Assembly (NCBI GenBank): GCA_023663135.1
Contig: JAMPIE010000009.1
Location: 22,898 to 86,897 of the forward strand
Direction: 5' to 3'
DNA from: Alloprevotella sp.
Lineage (GTDB): Bacteria > Bacteroidota > Bacteroidia > Bacteroidales > Muribaculaceae
DNA length: 64,000 nucleotides
Shown piece after piece: positions 9,336 through 17,798 of the stretch (the first letter of the stretch is position 1; the number at the start of each line of letters is the position of its first letter). Under the pieces are notes generated by a model, which ran no database searches, was not told the DNA's origin, and saw only the letters and a program-made list of their open reading frames with translations. The translations under genes and the position numbers were made by a program.

Positions 9336-10338
9336 CGGACATGGCGACGACCTCTGGCGATATGCCGGAAAGATATGCCACAATTTCAGCACCAACATCC
9401 ACGCTGCCTTTGACCACAGGCCGCTCATGGCCCACTTGGCCTCCGACTCCGTAGCCATTGGCTCTTATCCTGAGCCCGAACCGGTGTCGGTGGAGCGAGA
9501 TGTGGCACTATGGCACGGCTGTTCCCCCTCTGAGACGATGGTCACCAACGGTGCCACCGAAGCCATCTATATCATCGCCTCGCTCCTCCCCTCGACCTCC
9601 TCGGCAATCATTGCCCCCACTTTCAGCGAATATGGCGACGCCTGTCGTGCCCATGGCCACTCCATCTCCTTCTTTCACTCCCTCGACCATCTCCCTCTCC
9701 ACGCCGATTTGGCTTGGATATGCAATCCCAATAACCCCACCGGGACGGTAATGCCTCGGCAGACGCTGCTCCGGGTAGCCGCAGCTCGACCCTCCACCCT
9801 CTTTGTCATCGACCAGGCGTATGCCGACTATACCCTCCTCCCCACACTCACACCGCTTGATGCCATCCAGGCCGGAAATATCATCCTCTTAGGCTCGCTC
9901 ACCAAGCGATTTGCCGTCCCCGGCCTAAGGATTGGCTATGCCATAGGGGCCACGCCGCTGATGGCGCGCCTCAAGGCGCGGCGTATGCCCTGGAGTGTCA
10001 ACGGTCTCTCCATCAAAGCCGCACGCTATCTTATAAGCCGCGTCGACGAGTATCCTATTGACACAGCCACGCTCCACTCCGAGGCTCTTAGGATAGCCAC
10101 GGCCATGACCGAGATGGGCATCAGAGTGTGGCCTACCGACTGCAATTTCATCCTCTGCGAGCTCCCCCACGGGAGTGCCGCCGGGCTCAAGCAGTGGCTC
10201 GTCGACAGCTCGGGCATCCTAATCCGCGATGCCTCCAACTTTGAGGGGCTGTCATCTCGTCACTTCCGGGTGGCCGCTCAGACGAGCGTCGAAAATGACC
10301 TTCTCATTTCCCGTCTGCGACAATGGTTGGCTTCTTGA
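9328..10338 (+). CDS. cobD: L-threonine-O-3-phosphate decarboxylase CobD (PLP)
   Basis: Fold-type I PLP enzyme of 336 residues, expected to make (R)-1-aminopropanol phosphate, the linker used to attach the nucleotide loop of cobalamin. TNGATEAIY (PLP phosphate region), ICNPNNPTGTVMP and GSLTKRFAVPGLRIGY, which contains the PLP lysine, are all visible. Sequence alone could also fit histidinol-phosphate aminotransferase, a close relative. The position between cobQ and cbiB, which uses its product, supports CobD. It overlaps both neighbours. Confidence 0.9.
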   Translation: MIDGHGDDLWRYAGKICHNFSTNIHAAFDHRPLMAHLASDSVAIGSYPEPEPVSVERDVALWHGCSPSETMVTNGATEAIYIIASLLPSTSSAIIAPTFSEYGDACRAHGHSISFFHSLDHLPLHADLAWICNPNNPTGTVMPRQTLLRVAAARPSTLFVIDQAYADYTLLPTLTPLDAIQAGNIILLGSLTKRFAVPGLRIGYAIGATPLMARLKARRMPWSVNGLSIKAARYLISRVDEYPIDTATLHSEALRIATAMTEMGIRVWPTDCNFILCELPHGSAAGLKQWLVDSSGILIRDASNFEGLSSRHFRVAAQTSVENDLLISRLRQWLAS

Positions 10339-11240
10339 TGTCTAAGGCTTCTCTCCTCTTCGGGTGGCTGCTCGACCTCCTATTGGGCGACCCTCAGGGA
10401 TGGCCCCACCCGGTAGTGTGGTTTGGTAAGGCCATATCTCGTCTGGAGCGATGGCTCAATAAGGGAGCTCATCGCCGCCTCAAGGGGGGGCTGATGTCCA
10501 TTGCCCTGATAGGGGGTGTCTATGCGCTCACATTTGCCCTCCTTCAGTCCCTAACGCCCCTGCCATGGGTGAAGATGGCCGTCACGGCATTCGGAGTGTT
10601 TTTCTGCCTGGCCGGCACCACCCTCATTCGCGAGGTGAGGGGCGTCTTTGAGGCCGCCGACCGCTCGCTCGCTGAGGGGCGTCGACAAGTGGGGCGCATC
10701 GTTGGACGCGACACCGCCGCGCTGACCGATCACGAAGTGCGCACTGCCGCCCTCGAGACCCTTGCCGAAAACCTCAGCGACGGAGTCATTGCCCCCATCT
10801 TCTGGTATGCCCTCCTCGGCCTCCCGGGCATGATGGCCTACAAGATGGTCAACACCCTCGACTCCATGATAGGCTATCGCAACGAGCGCTACGGACACTT
10901 TGGCTTCCTTGCCGCCAAAATCGACGACGTGGCCAACTATCTGCCGGCGCGTCTCACAGCCCTGCTTATGCTCCTTGCAGCCGGGCGCCCGGGCCTTTGG
11001 CGCTTTGTCGTGATGTATGGCCCGGCTCATGCCAGCCCCAACAGCGGATGGCCCGAAGCCGCCCTCGCCGGTATCCTTGACTGCCGTTTCGGTGGCCCTC
11101 ACGACTATTTTGGACAATCAGTCTACAAGCCCTATATCGGCAACAACGACCGGCCCTTGACCACCGCCGACCTGGCCGTGGCTCTGAGAGTCAATCGAGT
11201 GGCCGAGCTCATTGCCGTGGCTATCGCCTGCCTGGTGTGA
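10338..11240 (+). CDS. cbiB: Adenosylcobinamide-phosphate synthase CbiB
   Basis: Integral membrane enzyme that condenses adenosylcobyric acid with aminopropanol (phosphate) to form cobinamide (phosphate). It begins MSKASLLFGWLLDLLLGDP with the family signature LLGDPQGWPHPVVWFGK. Later segments include ENLSDGVIAPIFWYALLGLPG and YKMVNTLDSMIGYRNERY, both strongly conserved in CbiB/CobD2 proteins. About 300 residues with several hydrophobic helices. The start at 10338 overlaps the cobD stop by one base; an in-frame ATG at 10323 would add five residues. It is the last gene of the operon and ends 8 bp from a convergent gene. Confidence 0.95.
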   Translation: MSKASLLFGWLLDLLLGDPQGWPHPVVWFGKAISRLERWLNKGAHRRLKGGLMSIALIGGVYALTFALLQSLTPLPWVKMAVTAFGVFFCLAGTTLIREVRGVFEAADRSLAEGRRQVGRIVGRDTAALTDHEVRTAALETLAENLSDGVIAPIFWYALLGLPGMMAYKMVNTLDSMIGYRNERYGHFGFLAAKIDDVANYLPARLTALLMLLAAGRPGLWRFVVMYGPAHASPNSGWPEAALAGILDCRFGGPHDYFGQSVYKPYIGNNDRPLTTADLAVALRVNRVAELIAVAIACLV

Positions 11241-11248
11241 GACCGCGA

Positions 11249-12553
11249 TCAGAGCGTCTGCATAAGCTTCACGGCATCGACATAGCGGGCTATTCCCTCG
11301 GCCACCATCTTGGCGTCGCGCATGGCATGTACCACCGTGGCCGGGCGATTTGACACATCGCCGCCGGCAAAGACGCCTCGGCGCGTCGACATCCCGTAGG
11401 GGTCTTCGCGGGTCACTACATATCCCTTCCCGTCTACCTCTATGCCATGGGTCGTGGACACTATCCTCGCGGCCGGTGCTGAGCCAATGGCTAAGATGAG
11501 CTTGTCGGCGGGGCGCGAAATAGCCTCCCCTTCCGTGACGAGGTCGATGTGAGACAGACGCTCCGGGTCGGCATGATGGATGGCCTGGATGGAGGTGTTC
11601 CACAGAAATTTCACCCCCTCGGCCACTGCCTCGTCATACTCGGCTCTCAGGGCGCTCATGCTCTCGATGTCGCGATGATAGATGATGGTGACCTCCTCGG
11701 CTCCAAGGCGCACAGCCGTGCGAGCCGCGTCCATGGCTGTGTTGCCACATCCGAGGACAAACACCTTATCCCCCTCCTTGACGGCCACCTCCTCGCGCCC
11801 GACGGCTCCACTCTGGAGCAAAGCCACGCGCCGGAGAAACCATATGGCCTGTCGGATGCCGGGATGGTTCACACCCGGCAGGTCGGGCACCTTGGGCTTG
11901 CCTGTCCCGGTGCCCATGAAGATGGCATCAAATCCTTGGGCGAAGAGGTCGTCGATGGTATAGTTGAGGCCTATGGTGGTGCGCAGGTGGAAGATTACGC
12001 CTAAGCGCTCTATCTTCTTTATCTCGCGGCGAACCACCTCTTTGGGCAATCGATATTCGGGGATGCCGAAGCGGAGCACACCGCCCGCCTCCGGCTCCAT
12101 CTCAAAGATCTCTACGCGGAAGCCCTTGCGAGCCAAATCGCCCGCTATGGTGAGGCCCGCCGGACCGCTGCCTATGACAGCCACCATGCCCCGGCTCTGC
12201 TCGGTGATACCCTCATGAGAGAGCCCGGCATCCCAGTCAAAGTCGGCCACAAAGCGCTCCAGCTTTCCAATGTTGATATGCTCCCCTTTCTTGCCCAAGA
12301 CGCAATGACCCTCACATTGGCGCTCATGGCCACAGACGCGGCCACAGACGGCCGGCAGATTGGAGCGAGTGTTGATGATGCTCATTGCATTGCCAAAATT
12401 GCCCTTTGCAAGCTCGGCAATCCATAGCGGGATATCATTGCCCACCGGGCATCCCTTCTTACACTGCGGCACCTTGCAGTGGAGGCAACGCTGAGCCTCG
12501 CGGATGGCTTCCGGGAGGGTATAGGTGTCAGATTTTTCCTTGATTTCTTCCAT
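11249..12553 (-). CDS. GltD-like NAD(P)-dependent oxidoreductase (glutamate synthase small-subunit family)
   Basis: A 434-residue flavoprotein. The N-terminal Fe-S domain has clustered cysteines (CLHCKVPQCKKGCP and CGRVCGHERQCEGHC, about residues 23-87). It is followed by an FAD-binding GSGPAGLTIAGDLARKG and an NAD(P)-binding GCGNTAMDAARTA. This is the GltD/SudA architecture: electrons pass from NAD(P)H through FAD to Fe-S centres or a partner subunit. No gltB large subunit lies next to it. It may therefore pair with a distant gltB or act as a ferredoxin:NADP-type or sulfide dehydrogenase-like enzyme. A TAACTTTG promoter lies 56 nt upstream. Confidence 0.85.
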   Translation of the reverse strand: MEEIKEKSDTYTLPEAIREAQRCLHCKVPQCKKGCPVGNDIPLWIAELAKGNFGNAMSIINTRSNLPAVCGRVCGHERQCEGHCVLGKKGEHINIGKLERFVADFDWDAGLSHEGITEQSRGMVAVIGSGPAGLTIAGDLARKGFRVEIFEMEPEAGGVLRFGIPEYRLPKEVVRREIKKIERLGVIFHLRTTIGLNYTIDDLFAQGFDAIFMGTGTGKPKVPDLPGVNHPGIRQAIWFLRRVALLQSGAVGREEVAVKEGDKVFVLGCGNTAMDAARTAVRLGAEEVTIIYHRDIESMSALRAEYDEAVAEGVKFLWNTSIQAIHHADPERLSHIDLVTEGEAISRPADKLILAIGSAPAARIVSTTHGIEVDGKGYVVTREDPYGMSTRRGVFAGGDVSNRPATVVHAMRDAKMVAEGIARYVDAVKLMQTL

Positions 12554-12608
12554 GATAGATTCCTTGACTTTGGGCAGAGAGGGGCATCATCAATTTTCGA
12601 TGCCGCCG

Positions 12609-12616
12609 CAAAGTTA
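12609..12616 (-). promoter_or_regulatory. Promoter -7 box of the GltD-like gene
   Basis: The minus strand reads TAACTTTG, a perfect TAnnTTTG. The predicted start near 12602 leaves a leader of about 50 nt before the ATG at 12553. Confidence 0.65.
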
Positions 12617-12640
12617 GACCAAATCCATCAAAGGAGCAAA

Positions 12641-13177
12641 TCAGAAGCGATAGCCTATGGTGATATTGAAGATGCCTGTGGAAAAGTCGGTGCGCCAACG
12701 CCATTTCCCTTCCAAGGCAAGCCGCAGGGTGGGCGACACGAAATATTCCAGGCCGGCGCCGACGTTGAGGCCAAAACGGTCGGTGCGATGGCTGTTGTCA
12801 GTAGTCTTGCGTAGCATCATCTCTTTCTCTTTGCGGTTAAAGACGGAGTAGCCAACGCCTGCTAATGGATAGAAGTTTATTCTCCCGGCGACATCGAGGG
12901 CCAGCGGCACTTGTGCGTCAAGGTTGATGTTAAAGGCATCCTCGCCGCGATTGCGGAAGGTATAGTCGGCCGAGGGAGAGAGCCTGAAGCACTGTGAGAA
13001 ACGGTAGTTGAAATAGAGGCCGGCAACTCCACTCTCGGCTCTTGTGGAGTATCCTCCATACAGTCCCATGCTCTTTTGGCCGCGGACGCTGTTGCCTTCT
13101 GCGGCCGCGGGTAGCGACATGGCTATCATCATGATGATTATCAGAGGTATCTGTATGAAGGTCTTGAATGAGGTCAT
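12641..13177 (-). CDS. Outer-membrane beta-barrel protein, unknown function
   Basis: About 178 residues. A signal peptide (MTSFKTFIQIPLIIIMMIAMSLPAAAE) is followed by alternating amphipathic strands such as VAGLYFNYRFSQCFRLSPSADYTF and GLNVGAGLEYFVSPTLRLALEGKWRW. It ends in an aromatic C-terminal strand ITIGYRF, the BAM recognition pattern. This fits a small eight-stranded barrel of the OmpW/OprF-like porin family. The ATG at 13177 is preferred over 13213 because a TATCTTTG promoter box occupies 13211-13218 and overlaps the longer start. No partner gene suggests a ligand. Confidence 0.8.
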   Translation of the reverse strand: MTSFKTFIQIPLIIIMMIAMSLPAAAEGNSVRGQKSMGLYGGYSTRAESGVAGLYFNYRFSQCFRLSPSADYTFRNRGEDAFNINLDAQVPLALDVAGRINFYPLAGVGYSVFNRKEKEMMLRKTTDNSHRTDRFGLNVGAGLEYFVSPTLRLALEGKWRWRTDFSTGIFNITIGYRF

Positions 13178-13210
13178 GAGTCTATTGGCGATATATTGGT
13201 GATGAATGTG

Positions 13211-13218
13211 CAAAGATA
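13211..13218 (-). promoter_or_regulatory. Promoter -7 box of the small barrel gene
   Basis: The minus strand reads TATCTTTG. It fixes the translation start of the downstream barrel gene at 13177, because RNA would begin near 13204. Confidence 0.65.
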
Positions 13219-13279
13219 TGCAAAATAAGCGGTGGATTTACTCTATTAACCATAATGATCCTCTTTTTGTTTTAGCGGA

Positions 13280-13496
13280 TAGAAAAGAGAAAGGCCCGGT
13301 CTGAATGTCGGCTGCCGGAAGGCAGCCTCTTCAGCCGGGTCTCTCATAGCTAATAGGTGAGGCGTCTGTCGCTGCCGCCACTCTCGCGAGCTTATTTGGA
13401 TGGATGATGCAGGAGCGACACCTCTGTCACTGATAAGAATACCGAAAAATAACATCTATGCCAATGCATGAGGCATGACAGTGTGATTTTGTCTGA
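13280..13496 (-). ncRNA. Candidate structured intergenic RNA (unassigned)
   Basis: The 379-bp gap 13214-13592 holds no credible gene but dense RNA structure on the minus strand. A near-consensus -7 box, TATCTTTA (13503-13510), is followed by GAGGTGTC pairing with GACGCCTC (8 bp, one G-U). Next comes a long hairpin at 13295-13339: 5 bp, a bulge, 5 bp, an internal loop, then a perfect 7-bp stem closed by a 4-nt loop. It is followed by the pyrimidine-rich CCTTTCTCTTTTC, like a terminator. Boundaries are estimates. It could instead be the asnA 3' UTR. Confidence 0.45.
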
Positions 13497-13592
13497 TTTC
13501 GACTAAAGATAACAGGCTGACAATGAGTTATTGTCTTTGTTTATATCTATACTATCTATCTGAATATTCATAACCTATTTTTTTTGAGGGGC

Positions 13593-14627
13593 TCATAGAA
13601 GCTCGATGCCGGCGGCTGCGCATGCTGCCACTTGGTCGTCGGGCCACAGCGAGGCTTGAACCTCGCCTATATGGGCCTTCTGCAAGAGGAACATGCAGAG
13701 GCGGCTCTGGCCTATGCCTCCACCTATTGAGGGAGGGAGCTCGCCGGCAAGCAGCGACTTATGGAAGGGGAGCTCGGCTCGCTCCTGACATCCACGTTGC
13801 TCCAGCTGGGCGGCCAGGCTCTCTGGGCTCACGCGTATGCCCATCGACGAGAGCTCAAAGCAGCGCTCCAAGACGGAGTCGTAGACGATGATGTCGCCGT
13901 TGAGACCTGAGTAACCATCTTCGTTGGTGGTCGACCAGTCGTCATAGTCGGGTGCGCGCCCGTCGTGGGGCTTGCCATCGCTCAGGGGGTTGCCGATGCC
14001 TATGACAAAGATGGCGCCATATTCACGGCTGGCAGCCGTCTCGCGCTCGGTGGGGGTCATGCCGGGATAGCGCTGGAGCAGCTCCTGGGCATGAATAAAG
14101 GTGATGTCCTCGGGCAGGCGCGGAGTGATGTGAGGAAACATCTTGTAGATCATCTGCTCCATCTCTTTCACTACGCCATAGATCTTCCTGACGGTGGCCT
14201 TGAGGTAGTTGAGGTTGCGATCCTCCTCATTGATGGTCTTCTCCCAGTCCCACTGGTCAACGTAGAGCGAGTGGAGATTGTCAAGCTCCTCGTCGGCGCG
14301 GATGGCATTCATGTCGGTGTAGAGGCCATATCCGGCGGGGATGTCATAGGCGGCGAGTTTGGCGCGCTTCCACTTGGCCAACGAATGGACCACCTCGGCC
14401 CGTCGCTCCCCAAGGTCCTTCACCGGGAAGGTCACGGGGCGCTCCACGCCGTTGAGGTCGTCGTTGAGGCCTGTGCCCGAGAGCACAAAGAGGGGGGCTG
14501 TGACGCGCCTCAAGCCCAGCTCCTCGGCCAGGCGGCGCTGAAACGTATCCTTAATCGTCTTGATGACCACCTCGGTGGTCTCCGGCTGGAGTTTGCGCTT
14601 ATAGCGCTTGGGGATGATGAGTGGCAT
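13593..14627 (-). CDS. asnA: Aspartate-ammonia ligase AsnA
   Basis: ATP-dependent synthesis of asparagine from aspartate and ammonia. It has 344 residues, close to family length, and a class-II aaRS-like fold. Landmarks are APLFVLSGTGLNDDLNGVERPV, VVHSLAKWKR, GYGLYTDMNAIRADEE.LDN.HS and the C-terminal LPPSIGGGIGQSRLCMFLL. The ATG at 14627 is chosen because the longer frame starting at 14717 spans the promoter box at 14689-14696. Stand-alone transcription is likely. An Lrp/AsnC-family regulator lies 2.6 kb away, but no direct link is visible. Confidence 0.96.
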   Translation of the reverse strand: MPLIIPKRYKRKLQPETTEVVIKTIKDTFQRRLAEELGLRRVTAPLFVLSGTGLNDDLNGVERPVTFPVKDLGERRAEVVHSLAKWKRAKLAAYDIPAGYGLYTDMNAIRADEELDNLHSLYVDQWDWEKTINEEDRNLNYLKATVRKIYGVVKEMEQMIYKMFPHITPRLPEDITFIHAQELLQRYPGMTPTERETAASREYGAIFVIGIGNPLSDGKPHDGRAPDYDDWSTTNEDGYSGLNGDIIVYDSVLERCFELSSMGIRVSPESLAAQLEQRGCQERAELPFHKSLLAGELPPSIGGGIGQSRLCMFLLQKAHIGEVQASLWPDDQVAACAAAGIELL

Positions 14628-14688
14628 AAAGCAGGTAAATTTTTTGCCTATTGTAGTGATGAAATTGCAACTATAGTGGTTGACGGCA

Positions 14689-14719
14689 CAAAGGTATGTC
14701 ATTTTTCCATATTTCACAA
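14689..14719 (-). promoter_or_regulatory. asnA promoter
   Basis: TACCTTTG (14689-14696) with a TTG-containing -33 element at 14717-14719, about 20 nt apart on the minus strand. The predicted transcript begins near 14682 and gives a leader of about 55 nt. Confidence 0.7.
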
Positions 14720-14997
14720 TATCTTGGCGACAAAATGTAATAAAAAGTGTCGTTTTTCTGTAAAATTGTTGCTCATGTGTTTCTCCGGCGCTTTTTTCGT
14801 CGCGGTGAGAACAATCCTGCGTCCTCGCGCGTTATTAAGGCGTGTGTTTCCCACACACACACTTGAGGAGTCGCTTGCGCCTCCCTCCCCGAAAGAATAG
14901 ATTCAGGGATCCTATGAAGACACACAATGCCCCCCCCCAAGCATGGGCGGTATATTCATAAAGTTTAGTTGATACAGTTTAGTTAAGCAAGAACGCA

Positions 14998-15029
14998 CCC
15001 CGGTCGATGACGTGAGTCATTGACCGGGG
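14998..15029 (-). terminator. Probable terminator after serB
   Basis: CCCCGGTC (14998-15005) pairs with GACCGGGG (15022-15029), and ATGAC/GTCAT extends the helix inward. It begins 16 nt past the serB stop. The tail on the minus strand (TGCGTTCTTGC) is only moderately T-rich, so efficiency is uncertain. The rest of the 417-nt gap 14628-15044 holds the asnA promoter, a C9 tract near 14930 and no other recognised element. Confidence 0.55.
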
Positions 15030-15044
15030 CAATTCTTGTTATCC

Positions 15045-16268
15045 TCACACCTGTATAAGGCTGTCCTTGAAGCCCAAGAAATAGAGGATGCCATCGAGTC
15101 CAATCGTTGAGAGGCTCTGGTCGGCATTGGCCTTCACTTTTGGTTTGGCATGGAATGCTATGCCTAAGCCGGCCGTGGAGAGCATGGGCAGGTCGTTGGC
15201 TCCGTCGCCCACGGCCACCGTCTGCTGGATGTCTACTTGCTCCACCTGGGCCATCACCTTGAGCAGCTCGGCCTTGCGAGGGCCGTTGACAATCTCGCCC
15301 ATCGAGCGGCCGGTGAGCCGGCCGGTGTCGTCGATCTCCAGCTCATTGGCATAGACATAATCGAAGCCAAAGCGCCGCTTCAAATAATTGCCAAAATAAG
15401 TGAAGCCTCCCGAGAGGATGGCCGTCTTATAGCCCGAGCGCTTTAGGACGGTCATGAGCCGCTCCAGGCCCTCGTTGATGGGCAGTTTTTCGGCTATATC
15501 TTCCATTACGCTCACATCTAAGCCCTTAAGCAGAGCCACACGCTCGCGGAAGCTCTCATTGAAGTCTATCTCCCCTCTCATGGCGCGCTCGGTGATGGCC
15601 TTCACCTTCTCGCCCACTCCGGCGCGCTCGGCCAGCTCGTCGATCACCTCGGTGCCGATGAGCGTCGAGTCCATGTCGAAGCAAATCAGACGGCGGCAGC
15701 GGCGATACATATTGTCTTCCTGAAGAGAGATGTCCACCTCTCCCTTCGACGCTATCTTCATAAACGCGTCCTGCATGGCCGAGCGGTCCAGCGGATTGCC
15801 CCTGACCGAGATCTCCACACATTGCTTGGAGCGCGAGCCGGCCCCATGCTCCTCCTCCAGCGGGATGCGCCCGGTCAGGCGCCTGATGGCGTCGATGTTG
15901 AGCTCCTGATCGGCTATGACGCGGCTCACGTCGGCTATATGCGAGGCGCAGAGATGGCGGCCAAGAATAGTGATAATCCAGCGCTTACGCCCCTGGCGAC
16001 CTACCCACTCGGTATATTCTTCCCGGTCGACAGGCGTAAACTTCACGTCAACCCCGAGCTCATAGCTCTTGAAGAGTATATCTTTCATGATGTCGCCGCT
16101 CACGTTGCTGTCGGTCTTGATCAGGAAGCCGAGCGAGAGGATATGGTGGATATTGCTCTGGCCAATGTCGAGGATGGCGGCATCGTGGCGCGCGAGGATG
16201 GCGGTAAGGGCAGCGGTTACCCCGGGATGGTCGTTGCCCGATATGTTGATAAGGATAAGCTCTGTCAT
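15045..16268 (-). CDS. serB: Phosphoserine phosphatase SerB with N-terminal ACT domains
   Basis: Last step of serine synthesis, hydrolysing phosphoserine. The 407-residue protein has one or two ACT-type regulatory domains in residues 1-180 (ILINISGNDHPGVTAALTAIL, and a second segment around RWIITILGRHL). The HAD phosphatase follows: nucleophile motif CFDMDSTLIGTEVIDELA near 193, AILSGGFTYFG, and VAVGDGANDLPML. The ACT region suggests amino-acid feedback, probably by serine (inference). The start at 16268 is preferred to 16328, which overlaps the promoter box at 16326-16333. Confidence 0.95.
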   Translation of the reverse strand: MTELILINISGNDHPGVTAALTAILARHDAAILDIGQSNIHHILSLGFLIKTDSNVSGDIMKDILFKSYELGVDVKFTPVDREEYTEWVGRQGRKRWIITILGRHLCASHIADVSRVIADQELNIDAIRRLTGRIPLEEEHGAGSRSKQCVEISVRGNPLDRSAMQDAFMKIASKGEVDISLQEDNMYRRCRRLICFDMDSTLIGTEVIDELAERAGVGEKVKAITERAMRGEIDFNESFRERVALLKGLDVSVMEDIAEKLPINEGLERLMTVLKRSGYKTAILSGGFTYFGNYLKRRFGFDYVYANELEIDDTGRLTGRSMGEIVNGPRKAELLKVMAQVEQVDIQQTVAVGDGANDLPMLSTAGLGIAFHAKPKVKANADQSLSTIGLDGILYFLGFKDSLIQV

Positions 16269-16325
16269 GGCATTAATAGTCTGCTGATTTTTAGCACAAG
16301 AAAGGGGATTGATATTAGTGACGGA

Positions 16326-16333
16326 CAAATGTA
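16326..16333 (-). promoter_or_regulatory. serB promoter -7 box
   Basis: The minus strand reads TACATTTG. The predicted transcription start is about 16319, 50 nt before the serB ATG at 16268. Confidence 0.65.
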
Positions 16334-16405
16334 GACAATTCTGTCCGACTGACGAAATCCCGCGCCCTCAATTTTATCCCTCAAGTGAGTTAAACAATCG
16401 CGGTT

Positions 16406-17254
16406 TTAGAGGGCGCGCTCTATTAGGAGATCAAGAGGGTCGGCGGCCACAAGGCCTACTCTTACGCTCCAAGCAGCGGCAACCTTGCGTAGCTGAGGCT
16501 CAAAGGCCATGGCCACTCCCCCTGTGAAGGCCACCGGAAGAGTCTTGGCCTCGGGGTAAAGCGCTATGACGTTGCTGAAAAAGCTATCGATTTGACCCTC
16601 GACAAGGGTGCTGATGAAGGGGTGTGGAATATTGGCGGAGGCAAAGGGGACAAATGAGGCTATGTAGGCACTCCCGCCGTGGTGCCGATACACCTCCTCC
16701 ACCACCGTCTTATAGTCCACCTCCGGATAGGTCTGCTGCCATCTTTCTATCAGCTCAGAGGGCATAGCTCTTCGGATAGCGGCTCGAAGCAGGGCGGCGC
16801 CTATTGCTGAGCCTGAGCCTTCATCGCCAAGGATATAGCCCATGGGGGGCACGTTGCGCTTTATCTCCTTGCCGTCCCAAAGGCAAGAGTTGCTCCCCGT
16901 GCCAAGGATACAAGTAATGCCCCGCTCATGGCCAAGGAGGCCCAGGGCGGCGCCGTATAGGTCGCTTTCAACTGTGATATTGGCCCTGTCTATGCCGAAG
17001 GCCTCGGTGAGCAGCCCGCGCAGCTCTTCCTTTTGCTCCCCCAAAGCCCCCGCGGCATATACCTGCAATGCCGACGGGGGCACAGGACACTGCGTCTTTG
17101 CCCGGGCCAGCTCCGCGGCTATCCTCTCGCGAGTGTGCAGCGAAGAGTTAACCGGTCCTGTGCGGAACCTGACCACACTCCCTGATGTATGGTCTATACA
17201 GGCCCACTTTCCGGAGGTAGCGCCGCAATCGGCAATCAGCAGTGTTTGTTTCAA
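16406..17254 (-). CDS. BadF/BcrA-type ATPase, N-acetylglucosamine kinase-like
   Basis: A 282-residue actin-fold ATPase/sugar kinase. Phosphate-1 motif LIADCGATSGKWACID lies at the N-terminus, the phosphate-2/glycine-rich LGTGSNSCLWDG near residue 118, GYILGDEGSGSAIG near 140, and an adenosine motif FTGGVAMAFEPQL near 245. The GYILGDEGSG stretch is common in the eukaryotic-type N-acetylglucosamine kinase branch, so an amino-sugar kinase is the best guess; the substrate is not proven. It lies 9 nt downstream of the Lrp-family gene and is probably co-transcribed with it. That pairing is common in Bacteroidales. Confidence 0.75.
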   Translation of the reverse strand: MKQTLLIADCGATSGKWACIDHTSGSVVRFRTGPVNSSLHTRERIAAELARAKTQCPVPPSALQVYAAGALGEQKEELRGLLTEAFGIDRANITVESDLYGAALGLLGHERGITCILGTGSNSCLWDGKEIKRNVPPMGYILGDEGSGSAIGAALLRAAIRRAMPSELIERWQQTYPEVDYKTVVEEVYRHHGGSAYIASFVPFASANIPHPFISTLVEGQIDSFFSNVIALYPEAKTLPVAFTGGVAMAFEPQLRKVAAAWSVRVGLVAADPLDLLIERAL

Positions 17255-17263
17255 AAAGGGTGG

Positions 17264-17737
17264 TTAAAAATTGACGGGAGCACCGATAACTACCTGACGC
17301 CTAAAGCCCTCTGAAAACGCTATGAGGGTCTCGGTGCGGCCGGCGCCGATGGGAGCTATCCGATTTTTGATGATGTCAAAGAGATGGTCGTTGTTGCGCG
17401 CATAGACCTTTATTAAGATGTCATAGCGCCCGGTGGTTGCGTTGCATTCCACCACTTCAACTATCTCTCTTAAGAGATCAACCACATGGTCGGTCTCCTG
17501 CGGGTTGTTAAGGCTTAGTCCAACATAGGCACACGTTTCGTAGCCTATGGATGTAGGATCCATAAGTGTCTCAAACCCTTTGACCACACCCTGAGCTGTC
17601 AGCTTTTGGATGCGTTGGTGTATAGAGGCACCACTCACGCCACACTCGCGAGCTATCTCCAGAAAAGGCACACGCGCGTTGGCCGTGAGCATCTCCAGTA
17701 TTCGGCAATCCAAGTTGTCGAGTTGTTGACGTGACAT
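17264..17737 (-). CDS. Lrp/AsnC-family transcriptional regulator
   Basis: 157 residues. An N-terminal winged HTH (LDNLDCRILEMLTANARVPFLEIARECGVSGASIHQRIQKL, about residues 6-45) precedes a RAM/ACT-like ligand domain (ETCAYVGLSLNNPQETDHVVDLL, VVECNATTGRYDILIKVYARN). Such proteins form octamers that respond to amino acids. A perfect palindrome at its own predicted transcription start suggests autoregulation. The downstream kinase-like gene should share the promoter. The ligand cannot be read from the sequence. Confidence 0.93.
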   Translation of the reverse strand: MSRQQLDNLDCRILEMLTANARVPFLEIARECGVSGASIHQRIQKLTAQGVVKGFETLMDPTSIGYETCAYVGLSLNNPQETDHVVDLLREIVEVVECNATTGRYDILIKVYARNNDHLFDIIKNRIAPIGAGRTETLIAFSEGFRRQVVIGAPVNF

Positions 17738-17779
17738 TGTTTGTTAATTTTCAGTTCGTTTCGGTTGCGTTTCTTACAT

Positions 17780-17796
17780 CCGTGTATTTTACACGG
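17780..17796. promoter_or_regulatory. Putative Lrp autoregulatory operator
   Basis: Perfect palindrome CCGTGTATTTTACACGG (7-bp arms, 3-bp centre) placed directly downstream of the lrp -7 box, over the expected transcription start. It matches the general shape of Lrp/AsnC sites: dyad arms around an A/T-rich centre. Confidence 0.6.
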
Positions 17797-17798
17797 TG

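Noticed and set aside
13295..13339. Possible SRP 4.5S RNA because of a CCGGAAGG apex
   Set aside because: The conserved asymmetric loop of SRP RNA (AAGCAGC on the 3' side and GTCAGG on the 5' side) is not present, so only a generic structured RNA is claimed.
16361..16417. Nine-base perfect inverted repeat (CGCGCCCTC and complement) around the kinase stop codon
   Set aside because: Loop of 39 nt, one arm coding, no T-tract; weak as a terminator and reported only here.
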